22,145 nt of DNA from an uncultured Paenibacillaceae bacterium (GTDB lineage Bacteria > Bacillota > Bacilli > Aneurinibacillales > Aneurinibacillaceae): assembly GCA_946478845.1 (NCBI GenBank), contig CAMLDI010000041.1:1-22145 (forward strand), written 5' to 3'. Both the position numbers and the translations under genes were made by a program. Numbering within the stretch: the first letter of the stretch is position 1; each line of letters opens with the position of its first letter. Positions 21,627 to 22,145 of this stretch are shown here, piece after piece. The notes below the pieces were generated by a model. The model searched no databases. It was not told the DNA's origin and worked only from the letters and a program-made list of their open reading frames with translations.

Positions 21627-22145
21627 ATGGTTAAAAAGAATCTATTTTTCCTGTTTTTCTCCACCATTATTTTCATTAGTGCAGTAATTACTGTGTTATC
21701 CTATTCCACACGGTTTGATTCACCTATACTCATTCATGTTCCAATGATTAAGCAAAAACCTGAACTTTATAACGGCTGTGAAGTCACCACCCTTGCCATG
21801 CTGCTAAATTGGACAGATGTTTCTATTGATAAAATGAAACTAGCAAAAGAAATTCAAAAAGAAAATACGGATCTCTTAAAAGATATGGATGGAATGATTC
21901 TATCCTGGGGTGATCCTAACGAAGGTTTTGTTGGAGATATCACGGGTTTGGAAATGGGTTATGGTGTATATCATAAACCCATTGCTTCACTATTAAATAA
22001 ATACTTACCGGAAAAAGCTGTTGACCTTACTGGTTCCTCTTTTAGTAAAATACTTAAACATGTGAAAAAAGGAAAGCCTGTCGCTGTATGGTGTTCTTCT
22101 GGTGGGATATAATTTAAAAGAAAAACTGGTTTATGTCAATGACCC
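21627..22145 (+). pseudogene. C39-like peptidase gene with internal deletion and frameshift
   Basis: Translation starts at ATG 21627 (AAGGGG 7 nt upstream) with a membrane anchor (about residues 6-26) and a C39_2-type cysteine peptidase start (HVPMIKQKPELYNGCEVTTL, with Cys51). The frame stops at 22112 right after KKGKPVAVW. From 22093, in the +1 frame, the sequence continues VLLVGYNLKEKLVYVNDP, the usual C-terminal part of this family (as in B. subtilis YvpB). About 20-30 residues between the W and V-L-L, including the catalytic His region, are missing. The gene is therefore broken by a deletion that also shifted the frame, unless the gap is an assembly error. It runs on past the end of the window. 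Confidence 0.75.

Noticed and set aside
1..22145. CRISPR arrays, insertion sequences, integrases, tRNA genes and riboswitches.
   Set aside because: No repeat-spacer pattern, transposase motifs, terminal inverted repeats, cloverleaf or known aptamer core was seen in a reading by eye.

Overview
The window looks like a chromosomal segment of a Firmicute of the order Bacillales. The signs are strong AGGAGG-type ribosome binding sites, frequent GTG and TTG starts, a Bacillus-type rRNA leader, a gene order matching the Bacillus subtilis yngJIHGFE cluster, and Spo0A-box-like promoter elements. I cannot assign a genus. There is no transposase, integrase, CRISPR array or tRNA gene that I can see.

Layout. 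1-362: tandem promoters and leader of a leftward rRNA operon whose 16S gene lies outside the window. 363-756: mostly empty, with a short decayed-looking ORF. 757-1506 (+): a cytoplasmic-looking FG-GAP/VCBS-like protein. 1474-3033 (-): a three-gene unit of MerR regulator, unrecognised beta-rich protein and ClpP paralogue, with a dyad in the promoter spacer. 3187-12372 (-): a nine-gene acyl-CoA operon, yngJ-yngI-yngH-yngHB-yngG-yngF-yngE-scoA-scoB, ending in a hairpin terminator. 12636-14504 (+): a divergent GAF/PucR-type regulator. Three TTGTG-N6-CACAA dyads sit between it and yngJ. 14458-15185 (-): an ADP-ribosyltransferase-like protein coupled by a 4-nt overlap to a 54-residue ORF. 15356-17750 (-): three paralogous secreted NlpC/P60 proteins, each with its own promoter and terminator. 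17879-19904 (-): an LDH2/MDH2-family dehydrogenase and an EamA transporter. 20057-21147 (+): a PadR regulator and a HAAS-VanZ membrane protein. 21134-21541 (-): a MutT-like Nudix hydrolase. 21627-22145 (+): a C39-like peptidase gene broken by an internal deletion and frameshift.

How the genes work together. Read in order, the large operon encodes acyl-CoA activation (YngI), dehydrogenation (YngJ), biotin-dependent carboxylation (YngH, YngHB, YngE), hydration (YngF), HMG-CoA cleavage (YngG) and CoA transfer to acetoacetate (ScoAB). This is the full route from isovaleryl-CoA (leucine) to acetyl-CoA and acetoacetyl-CoA. The divergent regulator is the natural candidate to control it through the three dyads.

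The most unusual part is the NlpC/P60 triplet. All three genes start with TTG and share a TTCACA-N5-TTCACA direct repeat 59-60 nt upstream of the -10. Two have Spo0A-like boxes on both sides of the -10. The third has lost those boxes, and its catalytic Cys is replaced by Ser.
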